Shown one piece after another: positions 23,386 to 35,329 of a stretch of DNA of 64,000 nucleotides. Numbering within the stretch: position 1 is the first letter of the stretch; each line of letters begins with the position of its first letter. The DNA is taken from positions 28,246,001 to 28,310,000 of the forward strand of contig OX637394.1 of the NCBI GenBank assembly GCA_951799425.1, in the 5' to 3' direction. Below the pieces are notes generated by a model, which was not told where the DNA came from, made no database searches, and saw nothing but the letters and a program-made list of their open reading frames with translations. Both the position numbers and the translations under genes were made by a program. The DNA comes from Ilex aquifolium (lineage: Eukaryota; Streptophyta; Magnoliopsida; Aquifoliales; Aquifoliaceae).

Positions 23386-23390
23386 AACTT

Positions 23391-25537
23391 TAATATTTCA
23401 ATCCATGCTTAAGTCTAAAGCTGGACTGATCTGGGTGTTTTACTTTTATGCATGAACTTTCCACCCTGCAGGAGTAGACAAAGTACATCATCTAGTCTCA
23501 CCTTTTTGGCAGAGATTTTAACATGTTATTAGTCTCCCAGAGTCACACTAGTCAAGTGTGGATAGACCTACCTAGTCAATCATGTTTTAGTTTGATTCAA
23601 ACACTTCAACTACCTTTTGGCAAGAGGGTTATCCTAATCTCCCAATCATACTCATGATTGTTCTATTCACTCAACTTGTTCAAAATATGCAAATCACCTT
23701 TTGGCAAAATTAGATTTTGTTCAAGCTAGTGCACCTTGTGGCCTTAATGAGATTAAATTCTCAAGATTCAAGAAAAACACAACTTTTATAGGTCGGTCAC
23801 CTTTTGGCAGAGCGCGATTCTACATTAGTTATATTTCCTTAAACGACCACCTTACGGGTCTGCCATAGCCTCTAAAAGTAAGACCCACCACCATAAAGAC
23901 ATAGATCATATGTCTAGGTCTATTAATTTAATCATCCTAATTAAATTTTAGTGCATATACATCATGAATACCAATGTTTAATTTCTCAAGAGTTATGAAA
24001 TTAAGGTTTCATGTATATGTCAACCTAGGCATATGATTTATATTCCACATTATGACATGATCATAAAATCATACACAAAATATTTTATCATGTGGGATTC
24101 TCAACTATCTTTACACGGACTACTCATGGATCTCAATTGAACTCAAAATTATCAAAATAGATGACATATCAATTGGTAAAACACAAAAAATTTGGTCAAA
24201 AACCAAAATAAACAATGACAATTAATTGCATAATAGATGTCCATCTAATATGATTGACATGTAGCAAGTGAAACCAAAAGCATTCATGTATTCATATCAT
24301 TCACGAAATAAATAAATAAGAAACACAAACTTTCAGTAGTTAGTAGCTTAACACCCAGTCAAATATGTTGACCAAAATTTTTTCATAACAAGAGAAGTGA
24401 TCTACTACTGAAAGATGCTCTTTTAAATAATATTGGGTTTGACTTGGTCTTTTAATTTGGGATGAAAACTAGTTAAGAATTTATGAGAAATTTATGGCCC
24501 AATATTTAATTCATTGAACTTCATCTGATTGTTCGTTTTGTACTAAATGACATTTTGCTTTGTATGGTGAAACTAACAGTCAAAAAATAAACTCTTATGA
24601 AATAATCTCAGATGAAAAAAAATTGAGAGCTACTGGTTTCGAATTATTCTGTTTTACTTCATCTTATCAGGCCCAATATATGATGTATATTACTTGAGTT
24701 TTTGTTTTTTGCTTGTAGAATCTCTTGGATGACATTGGTTTTATGTTGAAGCTGCTTCAGTGAATCAAATAATTGTAGGTTTTGGGATGGAGAAAGTGGA
24801 CTATAATTTGACAAATAATTGCAAATGTAATGGGCTTTAAATGAAGCAGTATTGATTTTTTTCTTGCATTCATGTTATTTAGTGTCGATTTTTTTCCTTT
24901 GAACCAAACAATCTGGTGAATGGATTCCTGCTTTCCCTTTCCCCTCTTTTCATGGTCTTTACATTCATATACGTGTTTGTTTGTCTGTACACCATATATC
25001 TATCTGGTTCCTTGGCTTCCAGATAAGATCTTTTCTTCCAATCATGTTGCACTTTCTTAATTCTGATTTTCATAGTGAAGAAAATTTACAGTGGTTATTC
25101 TCCTTCACCATCTACTTCATATCAATATTTAGAAAAATTGGTGCTTTGAACCCTTACTTTGTTTTCCAATCAATATGATCCTATAATTGTGATCTGCGAA
25201 ACATTGATCAATATCATGTTAAAAATATTGAATTAACTACATCTGGGTCCAATCTCTTAGAAGTCAATCTCCTCAGGCTAATTAGATTGGTTACAGAAGA
25301 ATATTTGTTGATTGTTCTATGGGTGACTTTATGTCCATAGAGTCTGATTATTGGGTGTTGTGAAGATATTCTTGTAACTTTTTTTGGGTTTAATAAGGAA
25401 TTTGACTTCATGTCCAGATTCTGATTAATTGGGTTCCATTAGGTAAAGTGGTTAACATAATTATAAGGTGAGATGTTTAATTTAGATATGTAATAACCCA
25501 GTGTCTGATGGCTCATGGTTTCAATTAGGCTTGCATT
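23391..25537. other. intergenic DNA, possible copia leader/LTR at left
   Basis: No gene is seen. The part next to the copia gag start (23391-about 24440) is where its leader and 5' LTR should lie, but I found no primer-binding site or LTR ends. 24440-25537 is AT-rich and unassigned. Confidence 0.4.
23499..23812. repeat. four CACCTTTTGGCA direct repeats, ~100-bp spacing
   Basis: Near-identical words occur at 23499-23514, 23612-23626, 23695-23710 and 23798-23812. Their roughly even spacing suggests an old tandem array with a ~100-bp unit. Confidence 0.65.
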
Positions 25538-25720
25538 TCTATATACTAGTTGTTGCACATGTACGTTGTACGTGAACTATTTGTAATTCGTTTTCTATAC
25601 ACATATTATAATGAAAAATGAATCATCATTTGTTTTTATAGTCACATCAGATCACAAAATATATTAATTTTTTTGGATCTAACAATATAAAGTGTTTTAA
25701 ATTAGAGAAGAAAGAAAATA

Positions 25721-25834
25721 GTGGTGAGATGAATTTATGAACATAGTGGTGAGATGAATTTATGAACATAGTGGTGAAATGAATTAATAAACACACAAGC
25801 ACTAACAACATAGTGGTGAGATGAATTTATATCT
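25721..25834. repeat. 25-bp tandem repeats
   Basis: agtggtgagatgaatttatg and close variants recur four times; the first three are adjacent (period about 25 bp), and the last follows a short spacer. Confidence 0.8.
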
Positions 25835-26618
25835 TGTTTGCTGACGAAATACACATGACTAAATACTTATGGAGGTAAAGCAAATGAAGACTTGGTAGGA
25901 TTTAGCTCGAAGAAAAAAAAAAGGCACACAATATGATAACAAATTGTAAGATTGTCTACCACCGAAATTGTTTCGGAACATTCATATAAGTAATAAGTGT
26001 TATAGGCTTCTTGTAACACCCCAAAACACACCCTGGACGGCATTACATTCTAAAACCATTTACATCATGAGAGCACTAAAATAATCCATCAATAAATAAG
26101 GCTTCATAAAATCATTCATAGAATTTACAATATTATCCCAAAAGAATAGACCCATCTTGGCCTTTACATACCAAAAATCAACTAATATAGCGCAGCGAAA
26201 ATAAACAAAAAAACTAGACTACACAGTGTTTCAAAAGAATGTCCTAGTCTAGTACAAAAGAAACTATATCTCTATAGGTCCACCTCTGAATCTATATTCC
26301 CTTCGAGTGGAGCCTCCCAAGTGGCGGGTTCCTCGACCCTTGCGTCCTCCTCAAGCGGGTAATCTGAAAAATGTTAGCGGTAGGGGGTGAGCACAAAGCT
26401 CTGTAGAAACATTCCTCTCAAACCCATACAAGGTTTAGAAAAGCATTTAAAACGGTCGGTCTCATTTTTAACATAACATAGATACGTAATTTGAAATAAA
26501 GCAGTGACATTTAAAAAGGATCTCAAGTTTATGTAAAAACATTACTTAAATGAACAATTGAGTATCACATACATATAATCACCATTAATTGCCATAAACA
26601 ATTTCCAACAATTCTTTC

Positions 26619-27000
26619 GGTAGGTGGCATACTTTAGGGTAACCTCCACCCCCGTTTAGGTCATCTTTGACTCTCAAGCATCCTTACCAGGAACCTCTTG
26701 AGAGTCCATTCTTTAGGTAGGTGGCATACTTTAAGGCAACCTCCACCCTCATTCTTCCGGTAAGTGGCATACTTTAAGGCAACCTCCACTCCCATTCATT
26801 CGGTAGGTGGCATACTTTAGGGCAACCTCCACCCCCGTTCTTTAGATCATCTTTAATTCTCAAGCATCCTTACAAGGAACCTCTTGAGAATGGGTGAGCA
26901 TTCTTACAAGAAACCTCCCACCAATCACTTCATTATTTCCCAAGCATCCTTACAAGAAACCTCTTGGGAAGGGGTGAGCATCCTTACAAGGAACCTCTCA
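26619..27000. repeat. direct repeats within solo LTR C
   Basis: ggtaggtggcatactttag followed by gcaacctccacccc occurs four times (26620, 26717, 26760 and 26802 approximately). A second word, agcatccttacaagraacctc, recurs about five times between 26675 and 27000. Together they form a composite minisatellite. Confidence 0.8.
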
Positions 27001-27632
27001 CTCATGTGCATCACAAATCCCAACCAAGCATATCATTCCAACAATTATGTCAATTTACAATCATCCAACCAAAGTCCCCAAAATATAACATATAACAATT
27101 CCACAACCAACTACGAAAATACCTGAGATCACAATAACATCATTTTTTCTACCCAACACAAAGCATTAAGGTTTTGAAATCCATAATAAAGAAAGCATTT
27201 AGGAAGGAAATACATCACTCTCCAAACATTAGGGTTTTTAAAACGAGAAAGAAGATTTCATGGGTATTAAACCCTAACTTTGTGTAAAACATGTAATCTT
27301 TGCCAAAAAGCTTAAGAGAGGATGATTCCATAGCATATAGATACCATTGGTAGCCAAAACATACATGTATAAATACCCTAGCCTCAATGTAAGTGAGTGA
27401 GAGAAAACCCCTACCTTAATGTTCTTGAAAAAATTAGGGCTTTGATCTTGAATCAACCCTTTAATTCCTTGTTTTTCACCTTTGATCTTGTGTTTTTCTC
27501 TTCCCCTCTTTCTCTCTAATGTTTTCTAGGGTTTTAAGGTGTGTAATGAAGGCTAAGGAGGTGAGAGGATGTATTTATAGTGGGGGAAAAATCGAGGGTT
27601 CGCGAACAGAAAAATTCGGATTTTTACAGTGG

Positions 27633-27757
27633 CTACCGGTAGCTGATTTTGGCTACCGGTAGCTCGGACACACTGGACACTCGACTACCGGTTGGCTACC
27701 GGTAGCTGATCTTTACTGGACCATTGGCTACCGGTAGCTGATTTTGGCTACCGGTAG
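27633..27757. repeat. six CTACCGGTAG palindromes
   Basis: Perfect CTACCGGTAG occurs at 27633, 27653, 27696, 27728 and 27748, with a partial copy at 27684. Most sit in the longer palindrome-like word ggctaccggtagct. They lie just upstream (in minus orientation) of the TATA-like box of solo LTR C. Confidence 0.9.
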
Positions 27758-28974
27758 TCACTACCCAGATTTTCTACTTCCACTTCCAATGCATTTTTGA
27801 CCCATTTAGAGGTCGAATTGGAAAATTTTCATGAGATACACTTTTGTAGCCCTAGATGTCTACTATCTACTTTAAAAATTTCAGGTCATTTGGAATTAAA
27901 CATAAAAAGTTATGATCGAAATAGTAGACAGTGTCCAAAATCCTTTATACCCAAATTTTCTCTAAAATGTGTTTTAACTCCAAAATACTTCCTAACTTCT
28001 AATACACCTCATATTACCTCTCCCAAGGTTTTTCGACCTTCCGGACTCGATGGAAACCTTATTTTGACCTAAAAACCTTTAGAAACTTGTCTATTCACCC
28101 TTTCCAAGTTTAAACATCTTCGAAGCTTAACTTCCCAATCAATTCGCATCTCTAGTTTTTATTCCTATCGTCACTACTCATATCCATGTTTTTTTTTTTA
28201 CAACAATTATTTACTATATATATTTATATACATATCTATAAAAGAAAAATACGGGGTGTTACACTTCTAGCTACCTTAACAATATGTCTAATTTTATGGA
28301 CTGCAACTCCCTTCCACATTGGGTGGCTCCTAATTTCATTGTGCCCCTCCTCATGAATTATTCTAATTAATCAAATGCATATCGTTTCTCTAAAAAAAAA
28401 AAAACTCCCTTCCACATTGTGCTAACTTCTTTTCTCTTTGATGACCAAATTTAAGACCATCTTAGATTTGATGCCATATTCCAAGTAATGATCATCTATT
28501 ACAAAATTTCTTCCAAAACTACTGAGGGACATAGTTTTGGACTCCTTAGAATCCTTTTTATTGGAATTAGATGTGGTAAATTTTGATGTTAGATATTTAC
28601 TTCAACACTGGCAATCTTTTAACCATCTGTCTGCTTGGACATACATTGTTGTCATCTTTTTTAGTACCTTGAAGAATTATACCTAATGATATTGTAATGC
28701 CATTAAGACTAAAGGGCTATGACCGCTCAGACTTTGCAAAGACTTCATAGACATTCTCATTCTGGTTTTTCCAACTATTCTTTGTTTTCTTTTCACCATA
28801 TGTGTCCCTACCTCCCGTTTGTGTGTGACAAGTTTGATGTTTATTCTGCTTCAAGGCATAATTGATATATTTTCTTCCATTAGTGATGGAAATACTGATG
28901 GAAATGGGTGGTATATCATTAACTTGAAGATGTTGAGATCACTACATTGTGTATGCTTACTGCTTCACTGCAGG

Positions 28975-29103
28975 GACATGATTTGGGCTATACATGCATG
29001 CAAAACAGAAGCAGAAAAGAATGTTGTTGATGAAATCATCTTCCGCGACAATGACTTGGTGTCTAATGAGCAGGTTTCCAGTACCATGGAAGCTGAACCA
29101 TGA
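28975..29103 (+). pseudogene. gene fragment resembling gamma-adaptin exon
   Basis: After an acceptor-like site (cttcactgcag at about 28964-28974) the frame reads DMIWAIHACKTEAEKNVV. From family knowledge, this resembles the conserved N-terminal helix of the AP-1 complex gamma subunit, DMIRAIRACKTAAEERAVV. The similarity stops after about 20 residues and a stop follows at 29101. No further adaptin exon is visible nearby. It is probably a captured or orphan exon fragment. The match is short, so chance or another adaptin-like family is possible. Confidence 0.4.
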
Positions 29104-32030
29104 CAGAATGTTCGTGCCTTTATTAAAATAGAAAGCGAACGAAATACCCTTCTAAAACAAGATACCGCTCATGTTAGAAATCTTTATATTTAAATGTTGT
29201 CATGGATATCGACTCTATTGAATTATGTCTAAAAACTTCTAAAAGAATTAACTAAAGAAATAGAAGGAACTAATAAATAAATAAAAAAGCAACTGCCAAC
29301 AAAATTCTCCCGCAACCCATGGGAGTAGAAACCCATGTAAATGGATGACTAATTGCATGTCTAGGAGAAGAATTAGGTAGTATAAAGGAACAATCAACAA
29401 AATTTCATCATGATCCATAGGGTATAATGCATTTGAATGGTTGATTGATTGCACAAATTAAGCCCAAAGAGGCTTTCTTGCCACGAGACTATTTTAATAT
29501 AAGTTTACCAGTGCTCTAGCTATGTAAAACAACAAAATGTCGACCCAATAAAAGTACACCCACTAGACTTAACTGAGATGCAATTACCAAAGACACAAGA
29601 ACTTGGCATGATTTGATAACTGAAATACTTTTTGTCATAATGCAAGTCAGACTACTTTCGTATTATAATCGTAGGACATTGACATTATAGCAATACATGG
29701 GATGCATAATAAGTTAAATTACCTGAGAATGGGAGAATGCCATGAGAAAGTATAATCCAAACTTAGCAACATCCTCTACACTCAAAGACTAGGTTTGATC
29801 GAAGTCAATGAACCACCCTCATGGCGACTAAAATTTATCTTATAAGCTATGTGAAAGAAGTAATGTAAAAATAGTAATCTTAAAAAAAAAATCTGCTAAT
29901 TTATGGACAGCCTAGGATTGTCTATGTCTAATATGGAAGAATAGTGGTGAAAAGGGGCTCACAAGGAAGATTTTAGTACTTACATGACTCCAATAGTTCT
30001 TAATCCAACAAGCTTTTGTTGACTCAAATATTAACACACCAAAAATACATATTCTGTTTATATAGTACCTTGTCTGTGATTGAAATGGAACAGAGAGCAT
30101 GAAGAAAACAAGAGGCGTTGAAGTTGCTGCCATTATATTTACAACTATTATAATTATAGTACCAAATTGCAAAATTAAGTCGGTGACTTTAGAGGTGCCC
30201 TAAGGAAGAGGAGGGGTTGCGGAAGTTTGAGAGGTTACAATTCACAGCTACAAGAAGCAAGTGATTGAGGTTTAATTACATTTAACTATTGATTGATATA
30301 TATGAGATGCTTCAATTTCTAATTTTCTGAAATTTTTTTTGGTACCTAAACTGAATATAAATTACAATTAAGTCAAAAGAGGAAAGAAAAGGCAATAGTC
30401 ACTTAAAAGTGGAGCAATGAACGTTACCCTTTTCGGGGGAGTTCAGCAAGCAACATTGAGAGAGAGAGAGTAATGGTAAATTAGAGGTGATGATTAGTTA
30501 TTAATGTGATATTAATTTTAGATGATAAGGATGACATAGTTGTATTAGTAGAGGGCAAAGGTGGAAAAAAAAATTTCAAATATTATAATATTTTAAAATA
30601 GTATAGATATAAATAGATTATGTTTTTTGATCTAATAGTTTTACTATTATAAAATATCAACAAAAATGAAATTCAATAATCTATTGCCTTGATGATTGAA
30701 CCTCTTCGTTGTTCTCTGCTTGAAGGTTTCCGTTGTTGTTCCTAACCTCCTAGCATCATCCCTCAATGTATGTGGTGTATGTGTGAAGGGGAGTGTCACT
30801 CTCCCTTAGAATGATGTCAAAAGAAAGGGAAACGGAATGGTGGTGGATGAAATGTAAAATGTGTGTGGCGAACAAAAATGCTTTCCAAGCGCAAGAAGAC
30901 TTTTGTGTGTCGTGTTTTACTTGGAGAGTACTCCAAGGTCGTCTCCTCATGGAAGGAGTTGAATCTTGTTGAAAGTGATCTTGGTGAAAAGAGGTAAACT
31001 GTGAAATCTTTTGTTGGTTGAAGGTTGATTTGTGATTTTGTCTTAATGAAATTGAAATGGGAAACAAGTGTTGGCTAATCCAAAAGGTTCACTCCAATGA
31101 GAATGTCAAGTCAACTCGAAACCTTCCTCCAATGGTGCATGGATGAACGATTGATTTGTGAGAAGCGAGGGACGAGGTGGAAGTAAGGATCCAAGCATAA
31201 CCCGTGACAAGTCTACGGGATATCAAAGACTCACAACCATGTCCGCACTTAACCTAGTCAAACCGAACCATCGTACACCGAAGGGAGGAAAGAATATGAG
31301 TTGAAATGACATACCCAAGAGGAGGTCTCCCTTGGATTAGCCAACTTAAAGATTTAGCTACTCATGCTAAAAGGAAAGACAATAATGTAATGGAAAGACC
31401 TTATATAGAAATGAAGATTGTAGCTAAGTTAATGCAAGAAAACATAAGCTAAAAGAGAATGCATTTAATATCCATTTTAAAACTAAGCAAATGAAGAACA
31501 TGAGTGCATTAATGGTGAAAGCTTGAATGGTAGACTAAACTTGAAAGCAACTTGTAATAAATGACATTAAAGACTTCAAACAAAGCTTAGAAGGTTCTTA
31601 CTATGGATTACAAGACAATGTAATGAAGAGAATGCAAAAATATTAACTTCTCTCTCTAGCACTATTCATCTTCTTCCTTGGACTCTTTCTCTCTCTATAT
31701 CTTCCAATGTATATTGCATAATGCTGAATAATAATGGAGTCCTTCCCTCCAAAAATGTCCATGGAGTGATGCTATAGCCTTGTGATGTGATCTCCATGCC
31801 TAGGGGCTAAAAGGGATGGGTTGGACAGGGTTGGTGCAGGCCTTGTCTCCACACCCAGCACCTTCTCTCTCCTCTTTCCTCATTAATGATCAAGCATCCA
31901 AAAGTCCAAGAAGAGGTGCAAGAGGGATGTCCATGGTGTTAGGAGTGGCAGGGGCAGGTAGGAGAATGTTTGGTGGGACCCCCAAGATTTCAAAGCTTGA
32001 GATTCAGATTCTGGCGCAATTCAGTAAAAC
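29104..32030. other. intergenic DNA, unassigned
   Basis: No recognisable gene is present. A diverged ~100-bp duplication lies at about 29297-29460 (caacaaaatt...ccatrgg...atggwtga). An inverted pair, TTGGCTAATCC at 31064-31074 and GGATTAGCCAA at 31334-31344, suggests a small TE remnant without clear ends. The gagaga run near 30460 is a microsatellite. Confidence 0.4.
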
Positions 32031-32149
32031 CTACCGGTAGATCGCGAAAAACCTACCGGTAGGTTTTACTCTAGTAGGCACAATCTACCGGTATTTATTC
32101 GGTAGGTGCGGGACAGTAGCCAAAACCTACCGGTAGGGTCTACCGGTAG
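32031..32149. repeat. five CTACCGGTAG palindromes
   Basis: CTACCGGTAG occurs at 32031, 32053, 32127 and 32140, with variant CTACCGGTAT at 32085, in words such as aaaacctaccggtaggtttt. I could not define the ends of any surrounding element. Confidence 0.9.
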
Positions 32150-32159
32150 GTTTTTCATG

Positions 32160-35100
32160 GTTTTGCTGATTTCTTGGTTCCTCCACCTCCGGAGCTATCG
32201 TCAAGCCTCCTCCTCATCTCCATTCATCTTAAGCATCATGAGAGGGCTCAACAAGCATCATTAAAGCCTTTTTATCTGTAATCATACTGAAACTTCATTA
32301 ATAGCTCAAATCGTGTCATTCCATTCATTTTAACTTCAAAAGCAAGTGTAAAAAGGAATGTAATGGTGCATAAAATATGCAATGTTTTGTGCTAATCATT
32401 CTCTCATCATATTCTTATTCAGGCGACTATTCAAATCACCTATCATATACCCATCTAGTCGTCCCTCTTTCTCTATCTCTCTTTTGCTTGCATTTTTTGG
32501 AAAATCTATTTTACCATTTCTCCCTCTCTTAATCTCTTTCTCTCTTGATTGTTTAGAATTGGGGTTTAGGTAAGGCTTCAATCGAGATGCATAAACAATT
32601 CATTGTTAAGGGCAATGATCCATGCTTTATGGAATACATTGGGAGAAAATTTATCACAGGGAAACACACAAGCCATAATTTCATCTAGGCGGAATGATAA
32701 TGATTGTAACATAGCTTTTGAATAAATCCCCAAATTTGAATCCAAACTCATTGTTAGTGGAAAATTGTATTTATTGGTTCCAATGTATTGACATAGTCGA
32801 TAAAAGTTCGCTACTTAATATTTAAATCTAGCATATTGCTAGAAAGATTTTATTCCCTATCTATATCTTGAAACATCATAATATTAGTTGTTATTCTACA
32901 ACTAGGATTTGAGGCTTTACTTTGTTGTCATAGCAACTTTTCTGTCTATTGAGAATAGCAGACTATCTGAAAGTTCCTTTTGCTAAGAGATGGAATGTAA
33001 TGCACCATCTTCTTTTAATGGAGGTAATGTCTGGCTACAACTTTCTTTGCCATGCAAGCCTGATTTTTCTATTTCGTAATGAGACAAATCATCATTCTGA
33101 AGATTCTAGTGTTACTGATGGTAGTGAATTTTTCTATTTATTCAATGCTCAATAAACCTAACAAATGCTTCAACTATAAAATTTTTCGGAGTTAGATTGA
33201 TCAACTGAAATCTATTTCTCCTGCTACTCCACCATTATTTTTTCTACAATTATAGTTTTAATTATTTCATTTTCTATCTCAAATTGAAAATTTACAATTT
33301 GTCTTCAAATTATTCTGACTAAATTGAAGCTTCTACATAATCTGCGTGATAGGACTTAAAGTGACTGGAGAGAATTAAAAAGGAGAAAAGAACTTGTACA
33401 AAATTATTATCGGATATCTACTATTCTTGGTCAAAATTTTATTTCATCTCTTCAAGGGGTGGTTTTTCAATTTAAATTAATGCCTTTTGATCGTAAAAGT
33501 TGGTTGCATGATCATCAATGCCTAGACATGTGACTATAGACTTTTCTTTTACTCATTGTCAATTTGTATTTTTGTTTTGTTTTTTCCTTTATGTTGGTTT
33601 TGTTTTCATGCATACATTTCTATCTTTTGATTTTTTTTTTTTATATTCAAGCTTGTTAATTCTGTCATATTTGATTGTCTTTTAGTACGTAGCAACTCAA
33701 GTATGTGTTTTATAATTTACAAACTGCTTGATTAATTCTTAACTTGTGTTTGGATACCTTCAAAATATCTATAATTAAAGCTTCATGAATATTTTGTATT
33801 TTGCATTAAGGCTTGAATTGTGAATTTTGCTGCGTCAATTTTTGGCATTTTCTATTCAAAGCTAGTGAATATTGATCAATGAAAACAAGTATCTTAAGCC
33901 TATTTGGTAAAGTTCAAATTGTATTACAAATAAATTTATATTGTGCAAAGTGTGTGTACCTAAACATAGACTCCAAGGTGAATGTAAAGATTTCCCGATA
34001 GTTACATACTCGGCTTCATACGTGAGGTGCTTCTTTTTAATTTGTTAACTTGGAGAAGAAGAACAAGTGTTCTCTTCTATCCATTTTTTTAAATAGTTTG
34101 ATTAATTGAACTTAATTCTACTATTTTATCGGGTTAGTAAGATGAAATGAGGTATAAAAGGCAAAGATGATACACTAGGTTTTCTCTATAAACATATGAT
34201 TATTTTTTGTTCTTACACAATGATACAATATGTTATACAATGTTAGCAAGGGAGATGCCTTCAAGGATTAGGAGGAACAAGACTATTCTCTATACTTTTC
34301 TTGCATCACAGTAAGTTACTTATACATGCCCAAACACTAATCATTGTGCTTATTGTGAAAGATGACTTTTTAAAATTTGTAATAAGGTTGCAATGTGTGT
34401 CACATTTTGGAAAAAGAAAAACAATTATTATAAGCGGGGAATGAATTCAAGTATATGCCTTATTGATGTGCCTTCAATGTTGTTTTTTAGTGGTCACTTT
34501 ACGTCTTTAGATTTTAATATGATTTTCAGTAGATGACATTGTTTTTTACTTTTTCATCATCTTCTTCTTTCCTGCATGTGCTTTATAATTTTGTCCATAG
34601 CAGATGACTTTTTTCATATTCGTCTCCTCCTTTCACCCTTGCTTTTATATTTGATGTAATGTGAAGTAAGTATAATTTTTTTTTAATTTCTTTGTAGAGT
34701 GAGTGCCTCAACTTGTCTTTGGGTGGTGAACTATTTTGGTCTGCTTAACAATGCCATGGCTTTCTACGATATTTAGAGTCTTATATTCTATTAGTCATGA
34801 GAATCAATTTATGATAAATTTGTATTCATTTTGCATTTTACGCGTTTGAGATTTTTTAAGTCTTATAATTTAAGATCTTTTTTTGTTGGGCATCTTGTGA
34901 GTAAAAGATCTCCATTTCTCAAAAAGGCTTAAGAGAAGGTAGAAATGTATTTTCTTGTCTTATGTTGTTTATTAAGCTTCTTTTCGTCACTTACAAGAGA
35001 GATTATTGTCTTGATGTTAATTACAGATGATAAAACAAAGATAATGATGATCATTATCCACCGACTTCACCATATGTGTTTTAATTTTAAAATAGGTCCT

Positions 35101-35187
35101 CATTAAGATTTGAATTTATAATTTCAATAATGTGATCTTCACAAATTCAAAATAGTGTTCATGTGCAACGCAAAAGTGCAACAACTA
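32160..35187. other. AT-rich intergenic DNA, no gene seen
   Basis: I see no recognisable protein, terminal repeat pair or RNA gene in this stretch. There are several poly-T runs. Confidence 0.4.
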
Positions 35188-35329
35188 GTACACAAGAAAT
35201 AAATTGTCGCTAAGCCAATAATAATAGCATATGGCAACGCTGACTGTTAATCTCAATTTAATCGTCACAACATCATATTCATTTCATAGATTTAATTAAC
35301 AAAATACTCAAACTTGCTCTCATACCACT

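Larger units (their letters stand above)
11270..23390 (-). mobile_element. decayed Ty1/copia element split by a later insertion
   Basis: On minus, 23385-21823 encodes gag start, protease, GAG-pre-integrase and integrase. After a 9.6-kb insertion, 12180-11300 continues with the end of integrase and the start of reverse transcriptase. This is the Ty1/copia order (integrase before RT). The reading crosses the insertion: minus-strand GCPAEA on the right continues as AKLYNP on the left. The element is truncated within RT near 11280, so the polymerase YVDD motif, RNase H and 3' LTR are missing. Confidence 0.85.
26012..28263 (-). mobile_element. solo LTR C (TGTAACACCCC family)
   Basis: It reads TGTAACACCCCAAAAC...GGGGTGTTACA on plus, with 5-bp duplications cttct at 26007-26011 and 28264-28268. 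It is 2252 bp with no interior. The plus-strand left end resembles the 3' end of the LARD-like LTR, which suggests minus orientation, with its 5' end at 28263. A minus-strand TATA-like box (actataaata) lies near 27570-27582. It carries two repeat arrays (26619-26850 and 27633-27757). Confidence 0.88.
25538..35188. mobile_element. candidate Helitron-like or inverted-repeat element
   Basis: The left end reads TCTATATACTAG followed by TTGTTGCAC. The right end, on the opposite strand, reads CTAGTTGTTGCAC and then GCGTTGCACATGAAC. The two ends match for about 40 bp at roughly 80%. A 5' TC and a 3' CTAG followed by T fit Helitrons, but the base before the 5' TC is T rather than the expected A, and I see no 3' hairpin. 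The span holds a solo LTR and a gene fragment. Two unrelated ends of one family remain possible. Confidence 0.35.

Noticed and set aside
30756..31067. 103-codon frame on minus
   Set aside because: Low-complexity composition, no recognisable motif and no splice or neighbour support.
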